Below, one piece after another: positions 23,763 through 34,623 of a stretch of DNA of 64,000 nt. Below the pieces are notes generated by a model. That model worked only from the letters and a program-made list of their open reading frames with translations, was not told where the DNA came from and ran no database searches. The translations under genes were made by a program, and so were the position numbers. Origin of the DNA: Powellomyces hirtus (Eukaryota; Chytridiomycota; Chytridiomycetes; Spizellomycetales; Powellomycetaceae); contig JAHLKG010000012.1 of assembly GCA_025526995.1 (NCBI GenBank), positions 248,001-312,000 on the forward strand. The letters are read 5' to 3'. How positions within the stretch are numbered: the first letter of the stretch is position 1; each line of letters starts with the position of its first letter.

Positions 23763-25394
23763 CTAAAGTTGTTCCCGCACAAAGACCTGGACGGGGGTTC
23801 CATCCGCAAGCTTTGTCTGCGTGGGCACGACTCGGTAGTGTCCAAGTTTCGGCAGGACCACATACCAAGTGGCCCAATATATGGCACCCGCTGCAAAGAA
23901 GGCGACCGACACCGCGGGGGCAATGCCGTACCACAAAGACACATAGACGGCGTCAGCGTCTTTCTTTGGTGGGATCCAGGGGGCAATGACGAGGAACAGG
24001 GAGATGAGGGAGAAGAAGAGCACGACGGGGAATGTGGCGCGGATGGGGGGAGCCCAGCTCTTTGCCCAATCCGGGCGGAATTTGTAAGGCAGGTACGCGG
24101 CCAGCAGACCGAGGGCGACGGCCGCGTTGACGACATTGAGCGGGTAAGATGAGAGGTTGAGGACAAAGTTGTAGGCGTCTCCCGCGGGTGGAGCGAGGAG
24201 GATGACAAGTGTGACGATAACGTGCCACGAGATGCCCGCGAGTGGGGACTTGAAGGGAGCGTTTGAGGCGAGGATTTTGGAGAAGGGGACGATGCCGTCG
24301 CGCCCGAGCGCTTGGTTGACACGGCCCTGGGAGAAGATGACGGAAAAGACGTTGGCGGTTGCCGAGAGGGCGACAAAGACGGACAGAACGCGGGCGGATG
24401 ATTCGCCAAACATGTTTTTGAAAAAGAGGGCAGCAACGATTTGCGAGCTGGTGAGGACTTCGGCTTTGGGGACTGCGGCAAAGTACGCGACTTGTACGAG
24501 CATGTAGAGGACGGTGATGACGCCGAGAGCAAGCGGACCGGCGATTTTGATGGTGCGGACGGGGGTGCGGATTTCACCAAGGGCGTAGAAGATGTTGGAG
24601 TAGCCGACGTAGGACCAGACCGCGTTGTAGATGCAGTTGACGATCCCGTAGAGGTCGCTACGGGTTCCCTCAAACGCGTTGGTGAAGTTATCTGGGGCCG
24701 GCACGTCTTTGGTCTTGCCGGCGAGGGCAAAGAACCCCGTAATGGCGATCAGGACGAGGATGGCGAGTTTGACGAGTCCGACAACGTTTTGGAATCGGAG
24801 ACCCCATTTCAGGAGCGTGCCATGGACGATAAGGGCGGCGATGAGAACGCCGACACCGATGGAACGCGCGCCCCATTCGCTTTCACCCCCGCCGGCGCGA
24901 ATCAGGTATCGGCCAGCCGTGTACGCATTCCCCGCGGCTTGTCCGAGAAGCAGGGCTTGCGCGCCGTACATGGCCGCAACGAGGAACTTGGGTTTCCGGT
25001 AAATATGCTGCAAGTAATTCAATTCCCCTCCATTCCGCGGGATCGCCGACGCAAACTCGGCGTAGACGAGGTATCCCGTAACCGCAATCGCCGCACCAAT
25101 AGCCCAGTAAATCAGCGACATGCCGACCGACCCGGATTGGGCGAGGATGGTGGACGTTGTGGCAAAGACACCGGTGCCGATGATGCGGTTGACGATGAGG
25201 AAGGTGGCGGAGACGACGCCCAGTTGACGACCCTGTGGCAGTTCGGAGAGTTCGTCGTCGGTGGGGGCGACTTGGTTCTCGAGGCGTTGTTCTTTCGTGT
25301 AAGAGGAGCGTTGCTCGTTGTGGATGGTGGTGCTGGAGTGGGAGGTGTCGAAGGCACCGTAGGTGGGTGATGTGGTGGTAGTATTGCTAGCCAT
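23763..25394 (-). CDS. LAT-family amino acid permease, Mup1-like
   Basis: Plasma-membrane amino acid transporter of the APC superfamily; closest in layout to high-affinity methionine permeases of fungi. Single exon, 543 aa from the ATG at 25394 (MASNTTTTSPTYGAF); the frame opens 40 codons earlier at 25514, but that segment is unlike the family. Twelve hydrophobic segments are visible. The first carries the LAT signature IVNRIIGTGVFATTS; later landmarks are GGELNYLQHIYRKP, NCIYNAVWSYVGYSNIFYALGE and IFSQGRVNQALGRDGIVPFS. The hydrophilic N-terminus has Ser/Thr/Lys and acidic residues suited to ubiquitin-dependent endocytosis. It is convergent with the ubiquitin gene. Confidence 0.9.
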   Translation of the reverse strand: MASNTTTTSPTYGAFDTSHSSTTIHNEQRSSYTKEQRLENQVAPTDDELSELPQGRQLGVVSATFLIVNRIIGTGVFATTSTILAQSGSVGMSLIYWAIGAAIAVTGYLVYAEFASAIPRNGGELNYLQHIYRKPKFLVAAMYGAQALLLGQAAGNAYTAGRYLIRAGGGESEWGARSIGVGVLIAALIVHGTLLKWGLRFQNVVGLVKLAILVLIAITGFFALAGKTKDVPAPDNFTNAFEGTRSDLYGIVNCIYNAVWSYVGYSNIFYALGEIRTPVRTIKIAGPLALGVITVLYMLVQVAYFAAVPKAEVLTSSQIVAALFFKNMFGESSARVLSVFVALSATANVFSVIFSQGRVNQALGRDGIVPFSKILASNAPFKSPLAGISWHVIVTLVILLAPPAGDAYNFVLNLSSYPLNVVNAAVALGLLAAYLPYKFRPDWAKSWAPPIRATFPVVLFFSLISLFLVIAPWIPPKKDADAVYVSLWYGIAPAVSVAFFAAGAIYWATWYVVLPKLGHYRVVPTQTKLADGTPVQVFVREQL

Positions 25395-26549
25395 TGTGGT
25401 AAGGAACACTGCAGATGCTGACGAATGGGTATGCGAAGGCAGCCAGGCGGTAAACAACTTGGGGGTGCCCAAAGGAGAGCTACGGGATCGAGAAAGAAGA
25501 AGCGAAACACTCAAGCGCCAGGCTCGAATAGTGTGCGTGGGGTGGTGGTGGTGATGAGGGGGCTAAACCAACACGTCGCCCGAGTTTTGTATTCGCGGAG
25601 AAGGAGGTGGGAAGCATTGTTGAGGGCGTGCGCCATACAACGCAGAAAGCTCGTAGCAATGGAAAAAAGAAAGAAATAGACTCAACGGTGAGCCTATGCG
25701 CCATAGGCATGTGTCATCCGTGACCGGCGCAATTCGTTTGCAAATGGCGTGCTCGCGGTTTCCTTAGTCATGAAGGCGGGTGGTAATCCTAAAGCCGTTT
25801 CTATCCTTTCCAAGCACGTAACTTTTTTTTTTTGGCGTAGGTGTGAAAGCGGGGGGCGAGCGCATTATTGCTTATCAATGACGCAAAAAGAAGGAGGCTC
25901 CGCACGCGACGCGTCTCGACGCGTTTTTGCCAGTGAGACTCAAGAGTGAGCCGTCGGTCTTAGCGTCTGTCAGTCACACACGGCGTCGATTTTGTCACGG
26001 ACGGACTGACGGATCGGCGAACAACCAATTGTGAGAGCGCATTCCCATACAAATTTCAATAAATTTCGCCAGGGCAAAATCGTCGGAATGCGACATAAAA
26101 AGCTGCCGCCAAAATGCATCAGACCGTGACAGACCTAGTTCTAGGACGTACTAGCGCAAGGATGTGGGGCCGGTCTGATTGATAAGCCATGACTGACCTG
26201 TCAATTTCCCAACTGACAGTCACATGGCTTAGCAGATGATTGTTGATATCGAGAACGTGTTCGAATGAGTGATGACGCTCTTGGCTTCCCCTCTCTCCAT
26301 TTCCAAACCCAAATTCTGTTTCCCCATCGTAAATTCACTCCCGCCACTATCGACCTACTCGGCAAACCTAGTTTTTATCTCTTCTTCGTCTACTGTCTCT
26401 CTGCACTCTGCTTTCCACTTGCCAATTACACGAAAACCCGCTAGAACATTCACCGTATACCCACCCACCCCCGTGCAACCCCCAAATAGTCTCAACTGAT
26501 CAGCGCAAATACATTTAGCACTTTACTCCCACCCCCCGCCCCGCGCCTC
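25395..26549. other. Divergent intergenic region
   Basis: About 1.15 kb between the permease and Atg15 starts. Short frames on both strands have no recognisable content. A pyrimidine-rich stretch (26270-26540) precedes the Atg15 start, as is common in fungal promoters. Confidence 0.5.
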
Positions 26550-28302
26550 ATGCGTCTGAACCACACCAGCGCCCTTCTCTCCATCGTCACCTTCACATCA
26601 CTCTATGCCATCGTAACGGTCGCCCTCTTTGCTGGGGTGGCCGTCACCATGCCCCCGGTCGCGGGCGGCCATAACCACTTTTCTCAGGGACCGACGGGCT
26701 ACAGAAACAGCGGCCGCGTGGTCCCGCAGACGTCAATAGTGGACGCAGCTACTGCTCCGAGTCGGCTTCGATTGGCGCATGTCTTTCACCGCGGACCTGA
26801 AGGCGTGTTTCGTCGAATGGATGTGCAGAATGCGGAATTGAGCGCTGCGCAGCTTGCTGACCCGGAATTGACAACCGAGCATGTCGTCAAGAAGAAAACT
26901 GTTCGTGCGCCCCGAGGACAGGCGGCTTTAACGCCAAAGGATGCTTTCTTGAATGTGCAGAATGGCGACACTGGGGAGTCTAGCACAATGTACACGACCG
27001 ACGAAGTGCAAGACACTATTGTCGTCCCGGACTACACCGACCCGCAGACAGTTCTGAGCTTTGCAAAAATGACGTCAAACTCGTATCTGCCCCCCAACAG
27101 CACACGTTGGCTGGACGTTGATAAATGGAATTTGGTAAGTCACAAGCTAAGCGGACCCAATGCAACCGACCTGTTCGCCAGTAAACGCAGAAGCTTATAC
27201 TCTTTGTTCTGGATTCCAGACCATTGGATTCGGGTGGGATCAGGACGGCGTTCGCGGCTATGTTTTCCATGATGAACAAGGTCACCTTGTCCTTGCCTAC
27301 AAGGGGACCTCAACCGCATTGTTTGGCATCGGTGGAGGTGGGACTAGCAAGCGAGACAAATTTAACGTATGTTTTGGCGGATCGCAATCCACATCGAAAA
27401 ATCCTCAGAATCCTCAGACTTAACGGCACTATTCATTTCCTAGGACAACATGATGTTTTCCTGCTGCTGCGGCAAAGCCGGCGTGACCTGGCGGTCCCTA
27501 TGCGACTGCTGCGGAGACGAAGCAAAGACCTGCAACAAAACTTGTCTTGCCGAAGCAGCGCGCTACAACGAGTCCTACTACGACTTGGCCCAGGACATCT
27601 ACCTCGCCACGCGCGAGCTCAACCCAGACGCCACCATCTGGGTCGCCGGCCACTCGCTCGGAGGCGCCCTTGCATCCCTCGTCGCCGTTACCAACAAGGT
27701 CCCCTGTTTCGCCTTTGAAGCTCCCGGCGAACTCTCCTTTGCCCGCCGCCTCGGCCTCATCAACCCCGATCATTCAGCCCCCCTCCCCAAGGATCTGCCC
27801 ATCTACCATTTCGGAAATTTGGGCGACCCGGTCTTTATGGGGCAGTGTCATGGCCCATTCAGCAGCTGCTGGTTCGGTGGTTATGCACTCGAAACGGGCT
27901 GTCATATTGGCAACACTTGCATCTACGATCCGGATGACGTCCGCGTCAAAAAAAATCTGAGCCCGCAACAGTATGAAGACTGGGTCAATGCCGTCGATGA
28001 CGCGAACGGTGGGACCCAGATCTTCCCATATGCCCGCGACGGAGGTGTGCGCTTCTATTATGATGCGGCTGACACGGAAACGGCCAATAAGACCGCCACT
28101 ATGAATATCAGATACCATCAGGTAAAATGCAACATGCCTTTCCGCTCTCCCATACCGATTATCCGCGTGCTTACCTGCCCCGCGGCGTTCTCTCATCTAG
28201 ATCAACAACGTCATCAAACTCTTCCTCGAAGATGCGGAAGATGTGCCGCCCTGTGCCCCCGAATTCAACTGCACCGATTGCGACACGTGGGAATTCGGCT
28301 AA
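26550..28302 (+). CDS. ATG15: Autophagy-related lipase Atg15
   Basis: Vacuolar class-3 lipase that lyses autophagic bodies and membrane vesicles; it travels by the multivesicular-body route. Exons 26550-27134, 27220-27366, 27444-28121 and 28201-28302 join in phase 0 for 503 aa. An N-terminal signal anchor lies at about residues 10-33, then LAHVFHRGPEGVFRRMDV, DPQTVLSFAKMTSNSYL, FGWDQDGVRGYVFHDE, AYKGTSTALFG and the Cys-rich FSCCCGK and CDCCGDEAKTCNKTC. The nucleophile is Ser315 in VAGHSLGGAL; the likely triad partners are Asp in FGNLGDPVFMGQCHG and His in RYHQINNVIK. The C-terminus ends CAPEFNCTDCDTWEFG as in other Atg15 proteins. All landmarks are intact, so it should be active. Confidence 0.96.
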
Positions 28303-30483
28303 GAACTGGCAGAAAAGCGAAACGGAAACATCTCCGGAACATAGCGAAACGAGAGAGAATGAGGGGAAAACAAGCATACCTTTTTCTTTTTTTCTTTCCT
28401 CCCACAAGTTTGGTGCGGCTTCTGAACAACCGTTGCTCACCACCGCCGGTTTCCCCCCTCGCCAATGTCTATGTATTCCCTGGCTTCATTGCCACTGACA
28501 GCATATCTGCAAATCAGTTCTCCCTGTACGATGAAAGATTGATCAACTATGCACAACATCCCGAACTCGTGCGATGCCCCATGCGGCCCGTTGCAGCACA
28601 GAGATGCTGCAGATGTAATCATGGGCGCGTCTTTTTGATTTTTGTATTCGTAGTCACAAGAATGAAAGGGTGGCGTTACCATCCGTGCACCGTTAACTTT
28701 GCATCTGCCTGCTATTCGCCTTTCTTCGCCCGCCATTACGCTCCACAACACATACTGATAAGCTTTATACACTACATTTTGCCGCGGGAGCACATCCTAG
28801 GTTGCTTTGCACCAGTCAGAGCCACCTACGTTGTTGATTGTCTTCTGAGCCTGAGCTACAGTCAATCAGCACCGAAATGGCTCAACCCACCTCAAACCGT
28901 CGAAACCGTAGTCGGAAGCGAGACTTTGTCCCATCCGATTTGGACCGCACTTGAGCCTGCCGCATCCCAGGCCACAGCAAGTTTTGCGACATGAACATGG
29001 AGAACTATTCCAAGAATATTCGAATCTACAGTATCAAACGTGCGTGGAACCGCCCAATTTCATTGAACTTGTCACGCGTAGACAACTACATTGCCTGCAA
29101 TGAACCAGCCCCCATGTTTCCGAGCTGGCTATCATTGTCCCAGTCCCCACGCGGCAGTGAGCCACAAGGCTGGGACCGAGAAGCTTGTTTTGGGGCACCT
29201 AAATCGGAAATGTAACAGCCGGGGACCGGAAAAAAGAGAAAGAGTGGAGACGATGAAAAATTTAATCGATTGCGACAAATGTGCCGCATCGGAAGCGATT
29301 GATGTAATACATTTGGGTGCGCACAATGGCATCTTCGTTGAGACGCGACCATGAAGTAAAGGGCAACAGGAACGTAGACCTTGGTGGGAAGGTTCAGCTG
29401 GAAATAGTTGGGGAATCATACAGCACTAGCTGTTGTTAAACCTGCACAGCAAATGGATGAACCGTTAGATGTCTGCTCTGGACGCTTTTGTTTTCCAGTT
29501 GTGGAGGGGACGAATCTCCGCATTTTTGACCAATTTGCAATGAACCAGCAGCAGCCCCAGTGAATCCCCGATCTGCTCCCAAACAAGTTGCCACATATGA
29601 AGATTCTGCGGAACCGGCGACCCCCTAAAAAACAGGCCCGGGTTCTCCGCTTCAAGTCTCTCACTACCCCGGAAACCAATCGCCGAGCAACCCGGCAGGT
29701 GCAATCCAACACGGAACGTGAGCGGCGCAAAAGACACAAACGAGATCGACGATGAAGACTTTTGAGCGATTCAAATTGGCGGTTCGACAAGATGTCCGAA
29801 GAATTGAGATCGGCGGTGTGAATATTACCCGTCTTCTGAGAGCCATGCACGACAGAGTACTTTCAAAGAAGAACAAAACGTGTGCAAAAAGACAAGATGA
29901 TTAGAAGCAGATACGTGTTACAGATTGTCTGGAACATAGAGTGCAGTGACAAAAGGCAGCGAGATGCACACTAAAGCATTATTCTATCGAGAAGCGAATT
30001 ACATGTACGTGTCAAGGTAACTTCCTGGACGATACAAAAGGCGCCCCATCTCATATTCATCATGTGCGTCTCATTCCGTCGCGCACCATCCCAAAACGCT
30101 GTTCGCTTAGTGTGAGGGTGCTCATGCACATCTTACGAGTGGCTGCAGTAGTTGAACAAAATACCAGTACGCTTGTGTCAACTTCGGATTCATGCGGGGT
30201 CTGGTACGCATACTCTTGGGCTGCTATAAAGTGTTGAACCCTGATCGCAAAGTACGTGCGGTGACTGCGCCGCTATTGTTCATTGACCTAAATAAGTACA
30301 ACGTAGGCAAACTCAACTTACATAGCCACTCAGAAAGTTCTCAAGTGTTTTCATCTACCCTAGTGCTTCAAGAGACACTTTCACTTTCCCAAGCGTCATT
30401 CCGGAGCAGTAGCCACATATTTCAGCCTCTCCGGCTCGATAACCGCCAGCCACACATACAGAAGCAGCTCAACAGGGTTGTAA
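28303..30483. other. 2.2-kb region without a supported gene
   Basis: I could not assemble an exon chain here. Short plus-strand frames are present, including a very basic 52-codon one from an ATG at 29597 (KILRNRRPPKK ... RERRKRHKRDRR) and a 50-codon one from 29752, but neither has a recognised family. These could be pieces of a gene with several short exons, a decayed gene, or chance. No tRNA-like B box was noticed. Confidence 0.4.
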
Positions 30484-32171
30484 ATGGCAAGTCTGTCTTT
30501 GCGAGGCCACACGGGGAATGTCCTCTGTCTTGCGCTTTCGCCAGGGTCCAACCCGACGCAGGCCCGTGTTGCGTCGGGTGGTGAAGACGGGGTTGCTAGA
30601 ATTTGGTGCGGTTATTTCGAAGACAAGAAGAATACAACCTTTCAGGCGTGCTGTACTTATTGTCAAGACGCAATTAGGGATGTCGGTACTGGGAAATGTG
30701 TTCGCGGCCTCCGGAACGACACCCAGGGCCAGGATTGTGCAAGTCTGTGCTGGCAGGGAGAGGATCTGGTTTATGCGTCTTTCGGACCGGAGGTACAACT
30801 CAAAAGAATTCATTATTGACTGTCCCGCCGGCACGAAGACTGTTCTAGACGGAACGAAATACTGATGCTTTTTTTTCATGTCATCCCCAAGATTAAGCTA
30901 TTTGATTTGAGAACAAACACATCTCCCGTCCTGATGAATGCGAAAAGCATATGCGCGCGGCCGGCCGAGGACGATATCAACAATGTTCGTATATGTGGTG
31001 TATTCATTGCCAGATGCGCTAGAATACCTCTGACTGAACCCGCGCGGGAACTCAAATTCAACCCATAACCAGATAGCAGTGAACGAGCGCGGCACCTTCC
31101 TGACGACTGCAGACGACAGCGGGGCGATAGTCGTCACCGACTTACGGACTAACCGACCCTTCAAGCGGTTCCGGAGTGGCCACAACAATGTATGAGTCCC
31201 AAAAAGGCCGGGTGGAATGAGGCGACAACCAACATGTCAACTGACTTTTGTTGTTTCAAGCTGGCAACCAGTGTACGGTTTCATCCAACACGACCGTGGG
31301 AGGTGTGGAGCAGCTCGATGGACTGCACAGTACGCCGGTGGGATTTCTCGCGGGGAAGCGTCACGCAGGCCTTCAACTTGGGTAAGTCATGAGAATTGTA
31401 GTCCCATTTGGCCTTCAAAGACGATGTGCAGCTCTATGCCCGCTTTTACTTTTGTGTACCAACCTCTCTTCATCCTCCTACAGCAGAAACAGAGATACCC
31501 CAACCATCACCAACATCTCAAACAATCAACCCACCCTTTGTCCACGCACTCGAATTTCACCCACCGACCGGCATCGCCGCCGCTGGGCTCGGCGACGGCT
31601 CCATCGCCTTGTTCTCCCCTCCATCACCGCAACCGCAATCTAAACGCCGAAAAAACAACAACAGCAATAACACGGGCGATTCGACGTCTTACTCGCTTGG
31701 CGCGCGCCTCGAAGGCGGACATACGTGGGCGGTTACTGCGTTGTATGTTTGATTTTTGTATTGGCTCTTTCTCGATGATGGTAGCGATCTGATGTTCTTT
31801 CTCTCTTGTTTGTTTGTGTGGTTCTTTTCTCCAGAACCTTTCCCCGCCTCGCTCCAGCAACCGGCATGCCACGCCTCATTTCCGGCTCGCTCGATGGATC
31901 CCTCCTTACATGGGCCATTAACCACTCATCATCATCATCATCATCAACCTCTACCATCCCCACCCTCCCAACCACGATCCCGAAACACCGGGTCACGACC
32001 ACCCGCAAGATTGACTGCATGGCTGCGCTGCCTCCGATGAATGACGAGTCGGTGGTCTTGCTTGTTGGTGGGCCGCTCAATCCAAGCAGCAATATCAACG
32101 GTACCCCCGCTCCCGGTGGACTAGCGCCGCCTCGTGACGGCGACATTGAGGCGTATATTGTGCAGCTGTGA
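30484..32171 (+). CDS. WD40-repeat protein, WDR53-like
   Basis: Beta-propeller scaffold; animal WDR53 is a DCAF-type substrate receptor for DDB1-CUL4 ligases. Seven exons join in phase: 30484-30605, 30678-30792, 30892-30984, 31073-31189, 31261-31381, 31484-31742, 31835-32171; 387 aa. Blades are visible as GHTGNVLCLALS ... RVASGGEDGVARIWDV, IKLFDLRTN, AVNERGTFLTTADDSGAIVV, SVRFHPTRPWEVWSSSMDCT with VRRWDF, HALEFHP ... GDGSIALFSP and ISGSLDGSLLTWAI. The ADDSGAI and GLGDGSIALF forms recall WDR53. The exons are short, and Ser-rich and Asn-rich inserts sit between late blades. The family is absent from budding yeasts, which argues for an early-diverging fungus. Confidence 0.88.
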
Positions 32172-32648
32172 ACACAGAGCTCAGTTAATACTGCTTCATG
32201 TTGTCTATAGATAGAAGGAGCTTCGTCCTGTTACATAGGAACCTTTTCGTATGCAGCGCATTGTAGAAATCGAGATTTTATATTAAGTGCCTTTATCAAA
32301 TACTGTGAAGGTATTTTGAAATGAGCTCCCGGCGAATGACACAATGTTCCACTCTTTGTAGTCGTCGCCCGTCCAGTATTTTGCAATTTGTAATTGCCCC
32401 ACAGAATCTTCAGAATCTGTGTTTTGGCCCTACTCTTTTCAGTGCCTTTAGAAGACGTTGCCTTGGACATTGTGTCGGTTGGCGGGCCCGAGGGAGAGGG
32501 GGAGGGAAAGCGGGCTCTGCGCGCGTTGTCCGAAAGTGCATGACGCACCGCGCGGTGGCGCGGTGTGGCGAGGTTGGCCATAACATTTGACTCGGGAAGA
32601 TTGACCGTTCGCAATATTTTCCATTCCCATGACACAGCAACAAAAACC

Positions 32649-33149
32649 ATGGATATGACACCTATCCTATCGCGGCTAGCGCGCATGTCCATTGGGTCGT
32701 CTTCTCGCTCGCCTCCGTCTCCGCCGAAATGCAGGGCCACTAGGTTTGTACCATGTGTGGTCATGACTGACAGGTGCTCGAGCTTTTTCATAGCTGACGC
32801 ACACGAGTAGCACGCTTCTCGCCGGAGGGTCCTTTCCAACGCAGCAAAGCAGCATTTTGATGCGACCAAGGTACTGATCTTGCAGCGCGGGGCCATACGC
32901 TTTCCCAACCACACTGACTCGCTCACTCCCTCTTCCGCTAGCCCTCAACCCAACAAGTTCAAGCTGGTCTCGCTGTCCCCATTATTCAACAATCTTCGAG
33001 TACGCTGCAGCACCTACGGGAATGAATATCGGCCAAGTAACATGAAGCGAAAGCGGCGGCACGGTTTTCTGAAACGGCTACGGACACTCAATGGACGTAA
33101 AATGCTCAAGCGGAGGATGTTGAAGGGCAGGATATGGTTGTCGCATTGA
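32649..33149 (+). CDS. Mitochondrial large-subunit ribosomal protein bL34m
   Basis: Tiny basic protein of the mitochondrial 54S subunit, homologous to bacterial L34. Three exons, 32649-32743, 32811-32870 and 32942-33149, join in phase (introns 67 and 71 bp) for 120 aa. The C-terminal 45 residues carry the family block: [39 protein letters not shown] and the terminal RIWLSH. The N-terminal 75 residues are rich in Ser/Arg/Leu with few acids ([20 protein letters not shown]), as expected of a mitochondrial presequence. The ATG at 32655 may be the true start. The first two exons are short, so the upstream joins are less certain than the last exon. Confidence 0.82.
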
Positions 33150-33375
33150 GGATGAGGTACTAGACAGAAGAAGGACTGCTGAAGAAGTGAACTGTACGAC
33201 AGTGTAGATAGATGAATAGATAGGGTAGTTGTGCCCAGCAATTGACATATACAGTTTTTATTTGACATGACTATTTCTGCCTTTGTTTCCATCCTCGCCT
33301 TTGCTATCTATGCTGCTTCTATATACTTTTGATACTAACTCAAAAGACTGGTATGCAGGGTATGGAGCGGGCACT

Positions 33376-33888
33376 CTAGAACACCGCAGCAAAGACAGGC
33401 AGCGCAAAGGCTAACAATGCAACATAGCTGGCAGCAGGCCTGACCGCCGCATTCTCAATCGCCGGCTGGCCAGCAGGCACGCCAGTGGGCCGTGTCTCCA
33501 TAGTAGATTCAGACAAAGATGACCTCGGAGTCGGCGGTGTGGCAGCAGGGCTGGCTGTTGATTGCGCAGGGCTGTTGGGACGGCCGGTAGTGGCTATGGG
33601 CGCAACAGTCGGGCGAACAGTCAGCGTCGGAGTCTGTTTCGTGGTAGACTCAGCGTCCGGAGTCCGTGTCGGCTGCGGCTGGGTCGGCGCAGTCGGTCTG
33701 GGGATGTTGTTCCTAGGCAGACTGGGATCCAGGGGGTCCACGGGTTGCAATTCCGGGGGTGCGCAGGCGTCGCATGGAGGAGGCAGTTCAGCAGGTTTCT
33801 TCCCGAGAACTACTTCCTGGGCATGAACGGGCCGCGACATGCAGAGAAGTACCAGCAGGCTGAAGAGCAGGAGTAGGGAGCAGTGCAT
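33376..33888 (-). CDS. Small secreted, probably GPI-anchored Thr/Pro-rich protein
   Basis: Single exon, 170 aa, family not recognised. The first 23 residues form a signal peptide (MHCSLLLLFSLLVLLCMSRP then VHA, cleavage before QEVV). The mature chain is Thr/Pro/Ser-rich and likely O-glycosylated, with one CDAC pair near residue 40. The last 18 residues are hydrophobic (SYVALLAFALPVFAAVF) after a small-residue stretch, the layout of a GPI-attachment signal. A cell-wall or surface protein is the natural reading. There is no sequence evidence for enzymatic activity. Confidence 0.75.
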   Translation of the reverse strand: MHCSLLLLFSLLVLLCMSRPVHAQEVVLGKKPAELPPPCDACAPPELQPVDPLDPSLPRNNIPRPTAPTQPQPTRTPDAESTTKQTPTLTVRPTVAPIATTGRPNSPAQSTASPAATPPTPRSSLSESTMETRPTGVPAGQPAIENAAVRPAASYVALLAFALPVFAAVF

Positions 33889-34129
33889 TGTTGTTGTTGA
33901 GGGTGGGTATGGGGGAATGAAAACGGAGATTTCGCGGCGTGGTTGTTGTCAGGAAGTATTAAAGCTACTCAGATGAGTGGAGAAGCAGCGGCCATGTGGC
34001 AAATTTTTAGCGCTAATCTAAATTTTAAGGGCGTCCGACCACCAGCCACAAACGTCGGCTCCGCTGCTGTACGTGAGGCTGTTACGCGTTGTGTTGAAAG
34101 TCACTCAGTTGGGATTTGGCTTAGCATTC

Positions 34130-34454
34130 TCAGTCACAGCTCCCGCTAGCGCAACTCGGACGCCAGAGAAAGGCACAGAACATTGCTAAAACGGGAGAGC
34201 AAACAGAACGGGCCATATCCCTTGTCTTCCACCTATCTTTCGGATGTGAAGTAGCAGGGATGAGATGCAGTTCTGGAGTCACGCGGGAGTTGTAAAGTGA
34301 GAACCAGACGATATACGAGCAGAACAGCAAGAAAAGTATGCCATAGCCAGATGGAATTATCAGCAACGGGAGTTGGACCATGATGTGCACACTGAAATGG
34401 TATGAAGAAACAAAAGCCAACAAGAAAGTTGTACATCAACAGAAGAACATACAA
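34130..34454 (-). CDS. Possible small two-helix membrane protein (uncertain)
   Basis: Two overlapping minus-strand frames encode hydrophobic stretches (YVLLLMYNFLVGFCFFIPF in one, LLIIPSGYGILFLLFCSYIV in the other) that could be joined by a short intron near 34395. The second stretch is followed by WFSLYNSRVTPELHLIPATS, which faintly recalls small ER subunits such as PIG-P or Dpm2. I could not fix exon borders or a start codon. It may equally be a chance hydrophobic frame. Confidence 0.25.
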
Positions 34455-34623
34455 GCTAGGAAGGGATGTGGTCAGCTGCCGATCCAGCTAAACAAAAACA
34501 CAGTGGGCTACAAAAATGCCCGGTATCCGTCATGGCGAAAGATAGAGTTACCGCAGTGACGGAATGCAAAAGAATGGGGAGATGACAAAAGAGCGGAACA
34601 AAAACTCTCCCCGCAGGCATCTC

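Noticed and set aside
24441..25370. 309-codon plus-strand frame opposite the LAT permease
   Set aside because: Antisense shadow; low-complexity Gly/Asp/Val content and no motifs.
32231..32926. 231-codon minus-strand frame
   Set aside because: It overlaps the exons of bL34m on the other strand, has no family features, and its codons do not look selected; only its last part in a different frame seemed coherent.
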